DNA of 64,000 nt from positions 1-64,000 of the forward strand of contig CAYQKY010000016.1 of the NCBI GenBank assembly GCA_964418125.1, given 5' to 3'. The notes under the pieces were generated by a model. It was given only the letters and a program-made list of their open reading frames with translations, was not told the origin of the DNA and searched no databases. The stretch is from JACJXW01 sp964418125 (lineage in GTDB: Bacteria; Bacteroidota; Bacteroidia; Chitinophagales; Saprospiraceae). This document shows positions 53,385 through 62,046 of the stretch, one piece after another (position 1 is the stretch's first letter; every line of letters begins with the position of its first letter). A program made the position numbers and the translations under genes.

Positions 53385-54014
53385 ATGTTAGAAACACAGA
53401 ACCTGGAATATTCCTACGACAAGAAGGCGACGCTCACCTTTCCGGACATCCGCTGCCGGGAGGGGGAGCACTGGCTGCTGCTGGGGCAGTCGGGCAGCGG
53501 CAAGACCACCCTGCTGCACCTGCTGGGCGGCCTGCTTTCCCCTCAGAAGGGGACGGTAAAAGTTGCCGGTACGGAGCTGAACAAATTGTCTCCCTCGGCC
53601 ACCGACCGTTTCCGGGGGCAGAAGATCGGCATCATCTTCCAGACGGCCCACTTTGTGCGGGCGCTTACGGTGGAGGAAAACCTGATCCTGGCGCAGCAGC
53701 TGGCGGGCCTGCGCCCCGGCCGCGAGCGCATTGACGAGCTTCTGGAGCGCCTCGGCCTGGGCCATAAGCTGTATTCGAAACCCGATAACCTCAGCGTAGG
53801 CGAACAGCAGCGCGCCTCCATCGCCCGCGCCATCGTCAACCGCCCGGCCATCATCCTGGCCGATGAGCCGACCTCCGCCCTCGATGACGCCAACTGCGAT
53901 AAGGTGGCTCAACTGCTGGAGGAACAGGCCAGCGCCGTGGGCGCTACCCTGCTGGTGGTCACCCACGATGGGCGGCTGAAGGAGAAATTTTCAAATCAGA
54001 TCGAACTATCCTAG
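53385..54014 (+). CDS. ABC transporter ATP-binding protein (LolD/MacB-type)
   Basis: 209 residues, complete ATPase domain. Walker A GQSGSGKTTLLHLLGGLL (residue ~38), Q-loop IIFQTAHFV, signature LSVGEQQRASIARA (variant of LSGGQ), Walker B IILADEPTSAL and switch His in VVTHD. It powers the FtsX-like permease encoded directly after it (stop TAG followed at once by ATG). The MacB/LolD branch moves lipoproteins, peptides or drugs out of the inner membrane by a mechanotransmission mechanism. Confidence 0.92.
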   Translation: MLETQNLEYSYDKKATLTFPDIRCREGEHWLLLGQSGSGKTTLLHLLGGLLSPQKGTVKVAGTELNKLSPSATDRFRGQKIGIIFQTAHFVRALTVEENLILAQQLAGLRPGRERIDELLERLGLGHKLYSKPDNLSVGEQQRASIARAIVNRPAIILADEPTSALDDANCDKVAQLLEEQASAVGATLLVVTHDGRLKEKFSNQIELS

Positions 54015-55349
54015 ATGAACCTACTGAACCTGAGCTGGAAAAACCTCATCAACAAACCCCTGTCCATGCTGCTGAGCCTCGTGCTCTTCGCGCTGGGCGT
54101 GGGGCTGATCTCCCTGCTGTTCCTGCTGAACCAGCAGTTGCAGGACAAGTTCGAGAAGAACCTGGCGGGCATCGACCTGGTGGTGGGCGCCAAGGGCAGC
54201 CCCCTGCAGCTCATCCTCAGCAGCATGTACCACATCGACGCGCCCACCGGCAACATTTCCATCAGGGAAGCCACCCCCTTCCTGCGGCCCAACCATCCGC
54301 TCATCCAAACGGCGGTGCCCCTCTCTTTGGGCGACAGCCATAAGGGCTACCGCATCGTCGGCACTACGCCGGACATACTGGGGCTGTACGAGGCCCAGGC
54401 AGGAGAGGGCCGGGTTTGGAAAGAAACCATGGAAACCACCATCGGCGCCGGCGTGGCGGAAGGGCTGGGCCTGAAAGTAGGCGATTCCTTCCACAGCTCC
54501 CATGGATTCGTCCAGGATGAGGACCTGGTGCACGATGATGCCGGCGCATTCGAAGTGGTGGGCATCCTGCAACCCACCGGCTCGGTGATCGACCAGCTGA
54601 TCCTCACCAATACCCAGAGCGTCTGGGCGGTGCATGAGCACGGGGCGGAAGAAGCGGAAACCGCCGGGGAGGCCGATGAGGCCGAACACCAGCATGAAGA
54701 GGGCGAAGAGCATGAACACGAGGAGGAGGCGCCGGCCACCGGGGAAGAGCACGCCCACGAGCACGCTTATTCTTCCGACAAGCCGTTGCTGGCCTATCCC
54801 GATAAAGACATTACCTCCATTCTGATTAAATTCAAGGGCCGCAATTATCAGGCACTCAATATGCAACGGGGCATCAATGAAAATACGGACATGCAGGCCG
54901 CTACGCCCGCCATTGAGATCAACCGCCTGTATGCTCTGCTGGGCGTCGGGACCCGGGCCCTGCGCTGGCTGGCCATCATCATCGTGGTGGTCTCCGGCCT
55001 GAGCATTTTCATTTCGCTCTACAATTCCCTCAAGGGCCGCCGCTACGAGCTGGCCCTCATGCGGGTGATGGGGGCTTCTCCGGCCCGCCTGTTCGTGCTG
55101 ATCATCCTGGAGGGGTTGCTGCTGGCCGTGCTGGGCTACGTCCTGGGCATTGCCCTGAGCCATGCGGGTATGGAGATCCTGGCCGGGCAGATGCAGGAAT
55201 CGTACCGCTATACTTTTTCCGGCGCGGTATTTCTGATCGAAGAATTGTATCTGTTGGCGGGCGCTCTGGCTATCGGCTTCCTGGCGGCTATTTTGCCGGC
55301 CATTCAGGCCAGCCGGACGGATATTTCGACGACGCTGTCGGAAGGGTGA
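54015..55349 (+). CDS. FtsX-like ABC permease with His/Glu-rich periplasmic insert
   Basis: 444 residues. One N-terminal transmembrane helix (about 15-38, LSMLLSLVLFALGVGLISL), a large periplasmic domain (40-315) and three C-terminal helices (about 315-440) with the FtsX motif RRYELALMRVMGASPARLF, as in LolCE/MacB permeases. Unusually, residues ~210-255 form a low-complexity insert rich in His and Glu (HQHEEGEEHEHEEE, EEHAHEHAYS) in the periplasmic part, which should bind divalent metals. Zero-base spacing from the ATPase gene. Substrate export coupled to metal status is inferred. The stop codon is followed by a fold-back element. Confidence 0.88.
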   Translation: MNLLNLSWKNLINKPLSMLLSLVLFALGVGLISLLFLLNQQLQDKFEKNLAGIDLVVGAKGSPLQLILSSMYHIDAPTGNISIREATPFLRPNHPLIQTAVPLSLGDSHKGYRIVGTTPDILGLYEAQAGEGRVWKETMETTIGAGVAEGLGLKVGDSFHSSHGFVQDEDLVHDDAGAFEVVGILQPTGSVIDQLILTNTQSVWAVHEHGAEEAETAGEADEAEHQHEEGEEHEHEEEAPATGEEHAHEHAYSSDKPLLAYPDKDITSILIKFKGRNYQALNMQRGINENTDMQAATPAIEINRLYALLGVGTRALRWLAIIIVVVSGLSIFISLYNSLKGRRYELALMRVMGASPARLFVLIILEGLLLAVLGYVLGIALSHAGMEILAGQMQESYRYTFSGAVFLIEELYLLAGALAIGFLAAILPAIQASRTDISTTLSEG

Positions 55350-55350
55350 G

Positions 55351-55457
55351 GGATGTATGATTTTTGATGTGTGGCTTGCGAGAGGGGAGTTGCACCATGA
55401 TGGCAGCTCATTGTAGAACATCACACATCAAAAATCACACATCAGAGATCAAAAATT
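55351..55457. repeat. Fold-back element with GATTTTTGATGTGTG word arms
   Basis: Left arm ~55354-55374, right arm ~55421-55457; TGTATGATTTTTGATGTGTG pairs with CACACATCAAAAATCACACA with few mismatches. The word is close to that of the element at 21644. It begins one base after the stop codon of the permease gene. Confidence 0.75.
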
Positions 55458-55495
55458 TTCTGGTTGAGCGTTATCAGCTGAAAAAATCACCAACT

Positions 55496-56488
55496 ATGAA
55501 AAACCTGCTTTTTCCCGTTATGCTTTTAAGCTTTCCAATCCTGCTTCATGCTCAGCAGCCCTACGGCAAAGAGCCCCTGGCCCATACCTATTCCATCGTC
55601 GCTATTGACCCGGAGACGGGGGAGATGGGCGCCGCGGTACAGTCCCATTGGTTTTCCGTCGGTACGCTTGTCGTCTGGGGAGAGCCGGGAATAGGCGTCG
55701 TAGCTACGCAGTCCTTTGTCAACCCCGCCTACGGCCCCGAGGGCCTGCAGCTGATGGGCATGGGTTTCAGCCCGGAAGAGGCGGTCAAAATGCTCACCGG
55801 AAAGGACCCCGGGCAAATGTACCGGCAGGTGGGTATGCTCAATGCGGAAGGGGAAGCCGCCGCTTTTTCGGGCGAGCGCTGCATTGAAGCGGCCGGCCAT
55901 TACGTAGGCGACGGCTATGCCGTACAGGCCAACCTGATGGAGAAGGCTACCGTCTGGCCCGCCATGGCCAGGGCGTTCGAAGCCTCCAAAGGGCAGCCGC
56001 TGGCCGAGCGCCTGGTGCTCGCCCTGGAAGCCGCTCAGGCCGAGGGCGGAGACATCCGCGGCAAGCAGTCGGCCGCCCTGATTGTCGTCTCCGGCGAGCG
56101 CACCGACAAGGCCTGGGAGGGCCGCCCCGTCGACCTGCGCGTCGACGACCACCCCAACCCGCTCCAGGAACTCCGCCGCCTCCTGAAAGTCCACCGCGCC
56201 TATGAGCACATGAACCGCGGCGACCTGGCCGTGGAGGAAGGCGATATGGAGAAAGCGAGAAAAGAATATGGGGCCGCCGAGGCCATGTTTCCCGACAACC
56301 TGGAGATGAAGTACTGGCACGCCATCGCCCTGGCTAACAGCGGGGAGATGGAAGCTGCTTTGCCGATGTTCGAAGAGATATTTCAGAAAGACGCCAACTG
56401 GAAGGTGCTGACGCCGAGGCTGGTGAAGAACGGCATGCTGACGGTGGATGAGGAGGGGCTGAAGCGGATCATGGAAGTGGGAGAGTGA
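55496..56488 (+). CDS. DUF1028 family exported protein with TPR-like tail
   Basis: 330 residues from ATG 55496, in front of the signal peptide (MKNLLFPVMLLSFPILLHAQ). The DUF1028 domain (about 28-230) starts HTYSIVAIDPETGEMGAAVQ and has VVWGEPGIGVVATQSFVNPAYG; the fold belongs to the Ntn-hydrolase group and members are suspected amidohydrolases. Later blocks are GHYVGDGYAVQANLM and ALIVVSGERTDKAWEGRPVDLRVDDH. The last ~90 residues look like two TPR units (AYEHMNRGDLAVEEGDMEKA, HAIALANSGEMEAALPMF). Periplasmic or secreted. Confidence 0.88.
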   Translation: MKNLLFPVMLLSFPILLHAQQPYGKEPLAHTYSIVAIDPETGEMGAAVQSHWFSVGTLVVWGEPGIGVVATQSFVNPAYGPEGLQLMGMGFSPEEAVKMLTGKDPGQMYRQVGMLNAEGEAAAFSGERCIEAAGHYVGDGYAVQANLMEKATVWPAMARAFEASKGQPLAERLVLALEAAQAEGGDIRGKQSAALIVVSGERTDKAWEGRPVDLRVDDHPNPLQELRRLLKVHRAYEHMNRGDLAVEEGDMEKARKEYGAAEAMFPDNLEMKYWHAIALANSGEMEAALPMFEEIFQKDANWKVLTPRLVKNGMLTVDEEGLKRIMEVGE

Positions 56489-56503
56489 CCGATTTACAAG
56501 TAG

Positions 56504-56658
56504 TGTGTCAAATAAATTTCGCAACATGATCGAAGGCGTTGCTCGTGGTTCGATCATCCTGATCGAACGCGCCGTAAGGCGCAAAAACCTTTGAGCAGAC
56601 ATACGTGCGATCAGGATGATCGCCGCACGAATTACTGCTACAAAACTTATTTGACACA
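56504..56658. repeat. Fold-back element with nested stems
   Basis: The outer stem TGTGTCAAATAA (56504-56515) pairs exactly with 56647-56658. A second perfect 15-bp stem CGATCATCCTGATCG (56551-56565) / CGATCAGGATGATCG (56608-56622) encloses a hairpin GCGCC-GTAA-GGCGC (56570-56583). Non-coding; no promoter recognised. Confidence 0.75.
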
Positions 56659-56669
56659 GCATTAAGTGC

Positions 56670-56820
56670 CTGGACTGAAATGCGTGGACATGCATAGAAA
56701 TGGGAAAATGCAGTCCGAACCCAAGCGTGACGGGCATTTCCACTGCATTTCTATCCTGGCGTGACTGCTGTCAGCCAGCACGTCACCGCGCATTTCCATG
56801 TGTTTCTGTATTTGTGTCCA
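56670..56820. repeat. Word-repeat region with inverted copies (TTTCTATG/CATAGAAA)
   Basis: GGACTG (56672) pairs with CAGTCC (56711); CATGCATAGAAATGG (56689-56703) is partly repeated as reverse complement at 56733-56756 (CATTTCCACTGCATTTCTAT) and again at 56790-56820. A related run (TATGTATTTCAATGTGTTTC) occurs at 22485-22510. Fills the gap before the TonB receptor gene. Confidence 0.55.
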
Positions 56821-56943
56821 TATAAATAGTTATGAAAAAACTGCTCTCCCGGAGAACAATACCGCTGTAATTTTTTTAACCATTCGTCAAAAAGATCTTT
56901 TGGAAAAGGGATTCCCGGCCCCGGGTAACTACTCTCTGTCTAA

Positions 56944-59337
56944 ATGGAAAAAATAATGGCAGCCAGGCGTATTTTTTTAATGTTGAGTATCTGCTTTATG
57001 GGTTTCACAAACCTGCTGCTTGCGCAGGATGGGGGCGTCGAGATCACAGGGACGGTCCTGGAAAGCCGAACCCGGAAGCCTGTCGAGTTTGCTACAGTGA
57101 TGATCAGGGATGGTGAAACGCGGGAACCCATCGCCGGAACCACCACTGATCTGGATGGAGCATTCCGTGTGAAAGCCGATGGGCAGGATCTTTATGTGGA
57201 GGTCAGCTTTATCGGCTTCGTTTCTCAAATCATTGAAGATATCCGGTTAGCCGGCGGGCGGGTGGATCTCGGGGTTATCGTGCTTTCAGAAGACAGCAAG
57301 ACCCTGGAAGAAGTCGTGGTGCGGGGGGAACGGTCGCAAACGCAATTTCAGCTGGACAAGCGGGTCTTCAACGTCGGGGAAGACCTCAGCAGCACCGGCG
57401 CCAGCGCGCTGGAAGTGCTGAATAACGTGCCCTCCGTCAGTGTCAATATCGAGGGGCAGATCAGCCTGCGGGGCAGTGCCGGCGTGCAGATCCTGATCAA
57501 CGGCAAACCCTCGGTGCTGGCCAGTGAAGGCGGAAATGCCCTGGGCACCATCACGGCGGATATGATCGAAAAGGTGGAAGTCATTACCAACCCGTCGGCA
57601 AAATACGAGGCGGCCGGCACCTCCGGCATCATCAATATCGTACTGAAAAAGGAAGAAAAGGAAGGCCTCAACGGGTCGGTAACGGTCAATACGGGCGCCC
57701 CGCACAATCACAGCGCCGGCCTCAGCCTGAACCGGCGGGCCAACAAATTCAACCTGTTCAGCCAGCTGGGCGCAGGGTACCGGGAGCTGCCCCGGCTGGA
57801 AGAGGCCATCAACCGGGACCTGTCCACCGGCATCGAGATCCGCAGCGATGGCAAAGAATACCGCAATGAAGCTTTTTACAACCTCATTCTGGGAACGGAT
57901 TATCACATCAACGAGTATAATGTGTTGACCCTTTCCGGTTACTTCGCCTACGAAGTTGAAGATCAGCCCTCGGGCTTCGATTTTATCAAAACCGACGGCT
58001 CCGGCGCGGTTGTCGCGGAATGGGAGCGGGAGGAGGTTACCGAAGCCACCAACCCTAAATGGCAATACGAGCTGAACTACAAAAAGGAGTTCCCGGACAA
58101 TGAAGAACATACCTTCCTGTTCAGCGCCCTGGGCAATTTTTTTGGCAAGGACCAGTCTTCCGAATTTTTCAACACCACTACTTTCGGAAGCTTTGAACAA
58201 AATGACCAGCGCACGCGCACCGATTTCAAGGAGGCCAGTTATACTTTCAAAGCCGATTATACCAAGCCTTTCTCCGAGAAGGTTACCCTGGAGGCCGGAG
58301 CTCAGTATGTGATACAGGATGTGAGCAACGATTTTGCCGTCACTGACCTCATCGATGGCGAATGGACGCCTAACGCCGGCCTGACCAACCTTTTCGAGTA
58401 CAACCAGAAAGTATTGGGCGTGTATGCCACCGGCGCTTACGAGGATGAAAAATGGGGCGTCAAAGCGGGGCTGCGCCTCGAAGATACCGATCTCGATATC
58501 CTGCTGGCCACCACCAATGAGGAAGGCGGGCAGAATTTTGCCAATCTGTTCCCTACTTTTCACACTTCTTATAAAATTACCGAGCGGTTGTCCGTGCAGG
58601 CCGGCTACTCCAAACGCATCTACCGCCCGGGCCTGTGGGAACTGAACCCATTCTTCAACTTCCGGAACAACTTCAGCGTCCGGGCCGGCAACCCGAACCT
58701 GCAGCCCGAATTCACCGACTCGTACGAGGCCACGAGCATTTTCATCCTCGACAACCTCTCTATGAACTTCGGGGTATATTACCGCTACACCACCAACGTC
58801 ATCGAACGCATCGCCTTTTTTGAGGACAATGTTAGTATTACCCGGCCTGTAAATATCGGGACGAACCGGACGACGGGCATTGAGTTCAACGCCAAGTACA
58901 GCCCGAAGAAGTGGCTTTCGTTCAGTACCGACTTCAATTACAACCAGTTCGATCGCGAAGGCACTCTCGAGGGCGTTATTTTCGGGTTCAATGCCCGGCA
59001 ATGGACCTCCCGCCTGATGGCCAAGTTCAAACTGCCGGCGCAAATTGACCTCGAGATAATGGGGAATTACGAGTCCGGCGTACAAACCGTGCAGGGAGAA
59101 CGGTCTCCTTTCCTTTTCGCCGACCTGGGCCTGCGCAAGAAAATGCTGAAGGGCAAGGCCATCGTGAACCTGAGCGTCCGGGATGTATTCGCCTCCCGTA
59201 TTTTTGAAAATGAAACTTTCCAGCAGGATTTTTACCTCTACAATTACGGGCTGCGCGGGCGGTTTGTGGTTGTTGGTTTCAGCTACGGATTTGGTAAGGG
59301 AGAGGCTATGGAGTTTTCGGGGCAGAAGCGGTTTTAA
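56944..59337 (+). CDS. TonB-dependent receptor, outer-membrane beta-barrel family
   Basis: 797 residues. Signal peptide ~1-26 (ending LLLAQ), carboxypeptidase-like domain (~30-115: ITGTVLESRTRKPVEFATV, GAFRVKADGQDLYVEVSFIG), a plug (~120-235: SALEVLNNVPSVSVNIEGQI, IEKVEVITNPSAKYEAAGTSG, INIVLKKEEK) and a large barrel. The NPSAKYEA-GTSGIINI block marks the branch of TonB receptors often called 'outer membrane beta-barrel family', whose substrate is mostly unknown. No SusD partner. Its last four bases overlap the fdhD gene tail-to-tail. Confidence 0.9.
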   Translation: MEKIMAARRIFLMLSICFMGFTNLLLAQDGGVEITGTVLESRTRKPVEFATVMIRDGETREPIAGTTTDLDGAFRVKADGQDLYVEVSFIGFVSQIIEDIRLAGGRVDLGVIVLSEDSKTLEEVVVRGERSQTQFQLDKRVFNVGEDLSSTGASALEVLNNVPSVSVNIEGQISLRGSAGVQILINGKPSVLASEGGNALGTITADMIEKVEVITNPSAKYEAAGTSGIINIVLKKEEKEGLNGSVTVNTGAPHNHSAGLSLNRRANKFNLFSQLGAGYRELPRLEEAINRDLSTGIEIRSDGKEYRNEAFYNLILGTDYHINEYNVLTLSGYFAYEVEDQPSGFDFIKTDGSGAVVAEWEREEVTEATNPKWQYELNYKKEFPDNEEHTFLFSALGNFFGKDQSSEFFNTTTFGSFEQNDQRTRTDFKEASYTFKADYTKPFSEKVTLEAGAQYVIQDVSNDFAVTDLIDGEWTPNAGLTNLFEYNQKVLGVYATGAYEDEKWGVKAGLRLEDTDLDILLATTNEEGGQNFANLFPTFHTSYKITERLSVQAGYSKRIYRPGLWELNPFFNFRNNFSVRAGNPNLQPEFTDSYEATSIFILDNLSMNFGVYYRYTTNVIERIAFFEDNVSITRPVNIGTNRTTGIEFNAKYSPKKWLSFSTDFNYNQFDREGTLEGVIFGFNARQWTSRLMAKFKLPAQIDLEIMGNYESGVQTVQGERSPFLFADLGLRKKMLKGKAIVNLSVRDVFASRIFENETFQQDFYLYNYGLRGRFVVVGFSYGFGKGEAMEFSGQKRF

Positions 59338-60203
59338 GCCAGTATCACCCTTTCTTCCCCGCAGTAAATATTGAACGCCTGCCCGCGGAGAAAGCCCACC
59401 AGAGTCATTCCGTATTCCTCGCCCAGCTCTACCGCCAGGCTGGAGGGCGCCCCTACGGCCGCCAGGATGGGCACGCCGGCCATCACCGACTTCTGCACCA
59501 GTTCGAAGCTGAGCCGGCCGCTGAGCAGGATGGCCTGCTCGCGCAGGGGGATCTGCCCCTGCAGAAGAGCCGCGCCGATGAGCTTGTCCAGGGCATTATG
59601 GCGGCCCACATCCTCGCGCATCAGAAGCAGCTCACCCTCAGGTGTGAAGGCCGCCGCTGCGTGGATGCCGCCGGTACATTCGAAGAGGGCCTGCTCCTGA
59701 GCCAGTTTGTGCGGTAAAGACCGCAGCGTTTCCACCGAGACCTCAGGGAAGGCACGGCGGGGGAAATAGCAGGAGGTGGAGCGCACCATATCGATGGACG
59801 CCTTGCCGCATACCCCGCAACTGGAGGAGGTGTAAAAATGACGGTTCAGCTTGTCGAAATCGACGGGCAGTTCTTCAGCAAGTTCCACCAGCAGGATGTT
59901 TTCCCGGGCTTCCGGGGCCAGGGCTTCGCCAACATGGCGCATTTCCCGGATATCCGAGGCCTTGCCGATAATGCCTTCGGTGAAGAGAAAGCCGGCGGCC
60001 AGTTCTTCGTCCTGGCCGGGCGTACGCATGGTGACGGCCAGGCTGCGGTTTTGGCGTTGGCTCCGGGGGCCATAGGCCAATTTTATTTCCAGAGGTTCTT
60101 CACGAGCAAGCAGGTCGGCGCGGGCATGGGCCTGGCCGTTCTCTATCCGGGCTATTTCTACCTTCCGGGTGCTTATATGGAGATCTTTTGCTGTTGCTGA
60201 CAC
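59334..60203 (-). CDS. fdhD: Formate dehydrogenase accessory sulfurtransferase FdhD
   Basis: 289 residues. FdhD takes sulfur from the cysteine desulfurase IscS and passes it to the bis-MGD molybdenum cofactor of formate dehydrogenase. The sulfur-carrying C-x-x-C is in TSSSCGVCGKAS near residue 130, and the family blocks RTPGQDEELAAGFLFTEGII, GGIHAAAAFTPEGELLLMREDVGRHNALDKLIGAAL and LSGRLSFELVQKSVMAGVPILAAVGAPSS are intact. No formate dehydrogenase gene is in this window. The 3' end overlaps that of the TonB receptor by four bases. 60204-60548 contains no gene I can support. Confidence 0.95.
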   Translation of the reverse strand: MSATAKDLHISTRKVEIARIENGQAHARADLLAREEPLEIKLAYGPRSQRQNRSLAVTMRTPGQDEELAAGFLFTEGIIGKASDIREMRHVGEALAPEARENILLVELAEELPVDFDKLNRHFYTSSSCGVCGKASIDMVRSTSCYFPRRAFPEVSVETLRSLPHKLAQEQALFECTGGIHAAAAFTPEGELLLMREDVGRHNALDKLIGAALLQGQIPLREQAILLSGRLSFELVQKSVMAGVPILAAVGAPSSLAVELGEEYGMTLVGFLRGQAFNIYCGEERVILA

Positions 60204-60548
60204 GGTTGGGTGCTGGTTTGATATAATTCATTTTATTGATAACAAGTGAGGGCGGCGCATGTTGTGGAGTAGTTATTGGAGCAGCGATTCTCGCTTTAGA
60301 AAAAAATTAAATATGGGGATTCCATAGAATCCTTACCTTACCACAATAGTTGGATCACCGATTTGCCCCTAGGGCAGGATAATGTACAGGAAATGGTAGC
60401 TGTGGCAAGTTCGCGTTGGAAAATTGAAAACGAAACGTTCAATACCCAAAAAACCAGGGTTCCCACTTGGAGCACAATTACGGCAACGACAAGTAATACC
60501 TGGCCTCCAACCAGCATACACTTATACACATTAGCACTTTTACACACA

Positions 60549-60962
60549 TCACTCCACCCGCTCCGCCTTATACACGAAGTACTCCGTATCTCCCTGCCAG
60601 GGCATGGCCTTGTAGCGCTCTTTGTAATGGAGCTTTACCTGTTTGCCCTGTAGGTTTTGCAGTTGTTGATAGACTTCTTTGTTCGGCACGGAGAAGTTCC
60701 AGATGTTGCCCGTCACCCCGTCGACGTCCTGCTGGAAGCCGCCCAGGTTGAGCTGCCCTTCGTAGGTTTTGAACACTACTCCTTTTTCGGAGACTTTGAT
60801 CAGGTTGCCGGCGCGGGTGCCGTCGCTGTAGGTCCAGCCGGACACCCAGATGTATCCGCCGGCGCCGGCCAGGGCAAGCAGAAGCAAGATGAGAAAGAAA
60901 CGTTTGGTCCAACTGCCTACTTTTTTAAGGCCTTCGTTGACAACTTGCTTGAATTCACTCAT
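60549..60962 (-). CDS. Small membrane-anchored protein of unknown function
   Basis: 137 residues. Cytoplasmic N-terminal ~20 residues (FKQVVNEGLKKVGSWTKR), one transmembrane helix (RFFLILLLLALAGAGGYIWV) and a ~95-residue domain outside: WTYSDGTRAGNLIKVSEKGV, VFKTYEGQLNLGGF, WNFSVPNKEVYQQL and VKLHYKERYKAMPWQGDT. The beta pattern with a YxERY motif is widespread in Bacteroidota, where it is sometimes wrongly labelled 6-phosphogluconate dehydrogenase. No function known. It stands downstream of msrA across a strong inverted repeat. Confidence 0.8.
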   Translation of the reverse strand: MSEFKQVVNEGLKKVGSWTKRFFLILLLLALAGAGGYIWVSGWTYSDGTRAGNLIKVSEKGVVFKTYEGQLNLGGFQQDVDGVTGNIWNFSVPNKEVYQQLQNLQGKQVKLHYKERYKAMPWQGDTEYFVYKAERVE

Positions 60963-60981
60963 GGCTTTCGTTTTTTAGTTT

Positions 60982-61054
60982 TGCGGGCGGACGTGCGGCG
61001 GATTCAGGTGTCCTGGAGGAAGCAATCTCCTGAATCCGCCGCACCTCCACCCGC
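60982..61054. repeat. Inverted repeat with 16-bp perfect core
   Basis: GTGCGGCGGATTCAGG (60993-61008) is the exact reverse complement of 61029-61044; with a few mismatches the arms extend to 60982 and 61054 (GCGGGCGGA / TCCACCCGC). The loop is 20 nt. It lies between the msrA stop codon and the next start codon and may end the msrA transcript. Confidence 0.75.
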
Positions 61055-61121
61055 AGGGCTTTGCCCTTTGGGAAAGGTTGCTGCATTGCGGGCAGTTTCA
61101 CTGCTCGTGATGCTTTGGGGC

Positions 61122-61826
61122 CTACTTGTCACCTTTGTATGCCTTTTTCACCAATTCCGGATGGGCCTTGGTGAATTTTTCCACTTTAGGCTTGGAAACG
61201 CGGGCCACGTAGGGTTCGTTGAGGTGATCCGGGTAGTAGTCCTGGTGGTAGGCTTCGGCCACGTAGAAGACGCCGAGCGGTTCCAGGGTAGTGACGACAG
61301 GGCCGCTGTATTTGTCCGAGGCGTTCAGCTTGTCGATGTAGGCCTGAGCCTGCTTTTTCTCTTCTTCGTCCTGATAGAAAACGGCGGAGCGGTACTGCGG
61401 CCCTACGTCCGGCCCCTGCCGGTTGAGCTGGGTGGGGTCGTGGCCGGAAAAGAAGGCGGTGAGCAGTTCTTCGAAGCTGACCTTTTCGGAATCGTAATAG
61501 ACTACCACGGCCTCGGCGTAATTGGTCGTGCCGGTGCACACCAGCTCATAGGTGGGCTTGGGGTCATCTTCAGGGGCGGCGTAGCCCGAAACGGCCTCTT
61601 CCACGCCTCTGACACGCTCGAATACTTCCTCCACGCACCAGAAGCAGCCGCCGGCAAAGATGGCGCGGGACAGGCCGTCGTCCAACTGCTTTTCTACCTT
61701 GGAAATGCTGGATACGCCTTTGGCGTAGTCGATGTTCTTGTCGCGGGCGGGGATGTCCGCCTGCTGGGAATTGGCGCAGCTCCAGGTGAACAGGCCAACG
61801 GCAAACAATAGGATGATCTTTTTCAT
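61122..61826 (-). CDS. msrA: Peptide-methionine (S)-S-oxide reductase MsrA, envelope lipoprotein
   Basis: 234 residues. N-terminal signal ends in a lipobox-like TWSC (KKIILLFAVGLFTWSC), so the enzyme is probably anchored in the envelope, unlike cytosolic MsrA. The catalytic motif GGCFWCVEEVFE (nucleophile Cys near residue 58) is followed by VSGYAAPEDDPKPTYELVCTGTTNYAEAV and FFSGHDPTQLNRQGPDVGPQYRSAVFY, all conserved in MsrA. It restores oxidised Met-S residues in envelope proteins. Single gene. Confidence 0.95.
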   Translation of the reverse strand: MKKIILLFAVGLFTWSCANSQQADIPARDKNIDYAKGVSSISKVEKQLDDGLSRAIFAGGCFWCVEEVFERVRGVEEAVSGYAAPEDDPKPTYELVCTGTTNYAEAVVVYYDSEKVSFEELLTAFFSGHDPTQLNRQGPDVGPQYRSAVFYQDEEEKKQAQAYIDKLNASDKYSGPVVTTLEPLGVFYVAEAYHQDYYPDHLNEPYVARVSKPKVEKFTKAHPELVKKAYKGDK

Positions 61827-62046
61827 TTTTTCTCTTTTACCATTCCTAACAGGGAGGTGGGGGGCTTTGTTATCACAAAACTATCACGAATCTATCAGGA
61901 ATCGTTATTCAATAGACCAGAAACTTCTCGGTGAGCACTTCCCTGCCGATCCCTGCCTGAAGAAAGTAGAGTCCATGTTGCCATCGTTCTGCCTTGAAGG
62001 CTATTCCCGGAAAACGAATCTCCGAACACACGGATCCCGGCATACC

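Noticed and set aside
60338..60547. 69-codon frame with hydrophobic stretch before fdhD
   Set aside because: Part of it reads through ACACTTATACAC-type word repeats; no conserved motif; no promoter.
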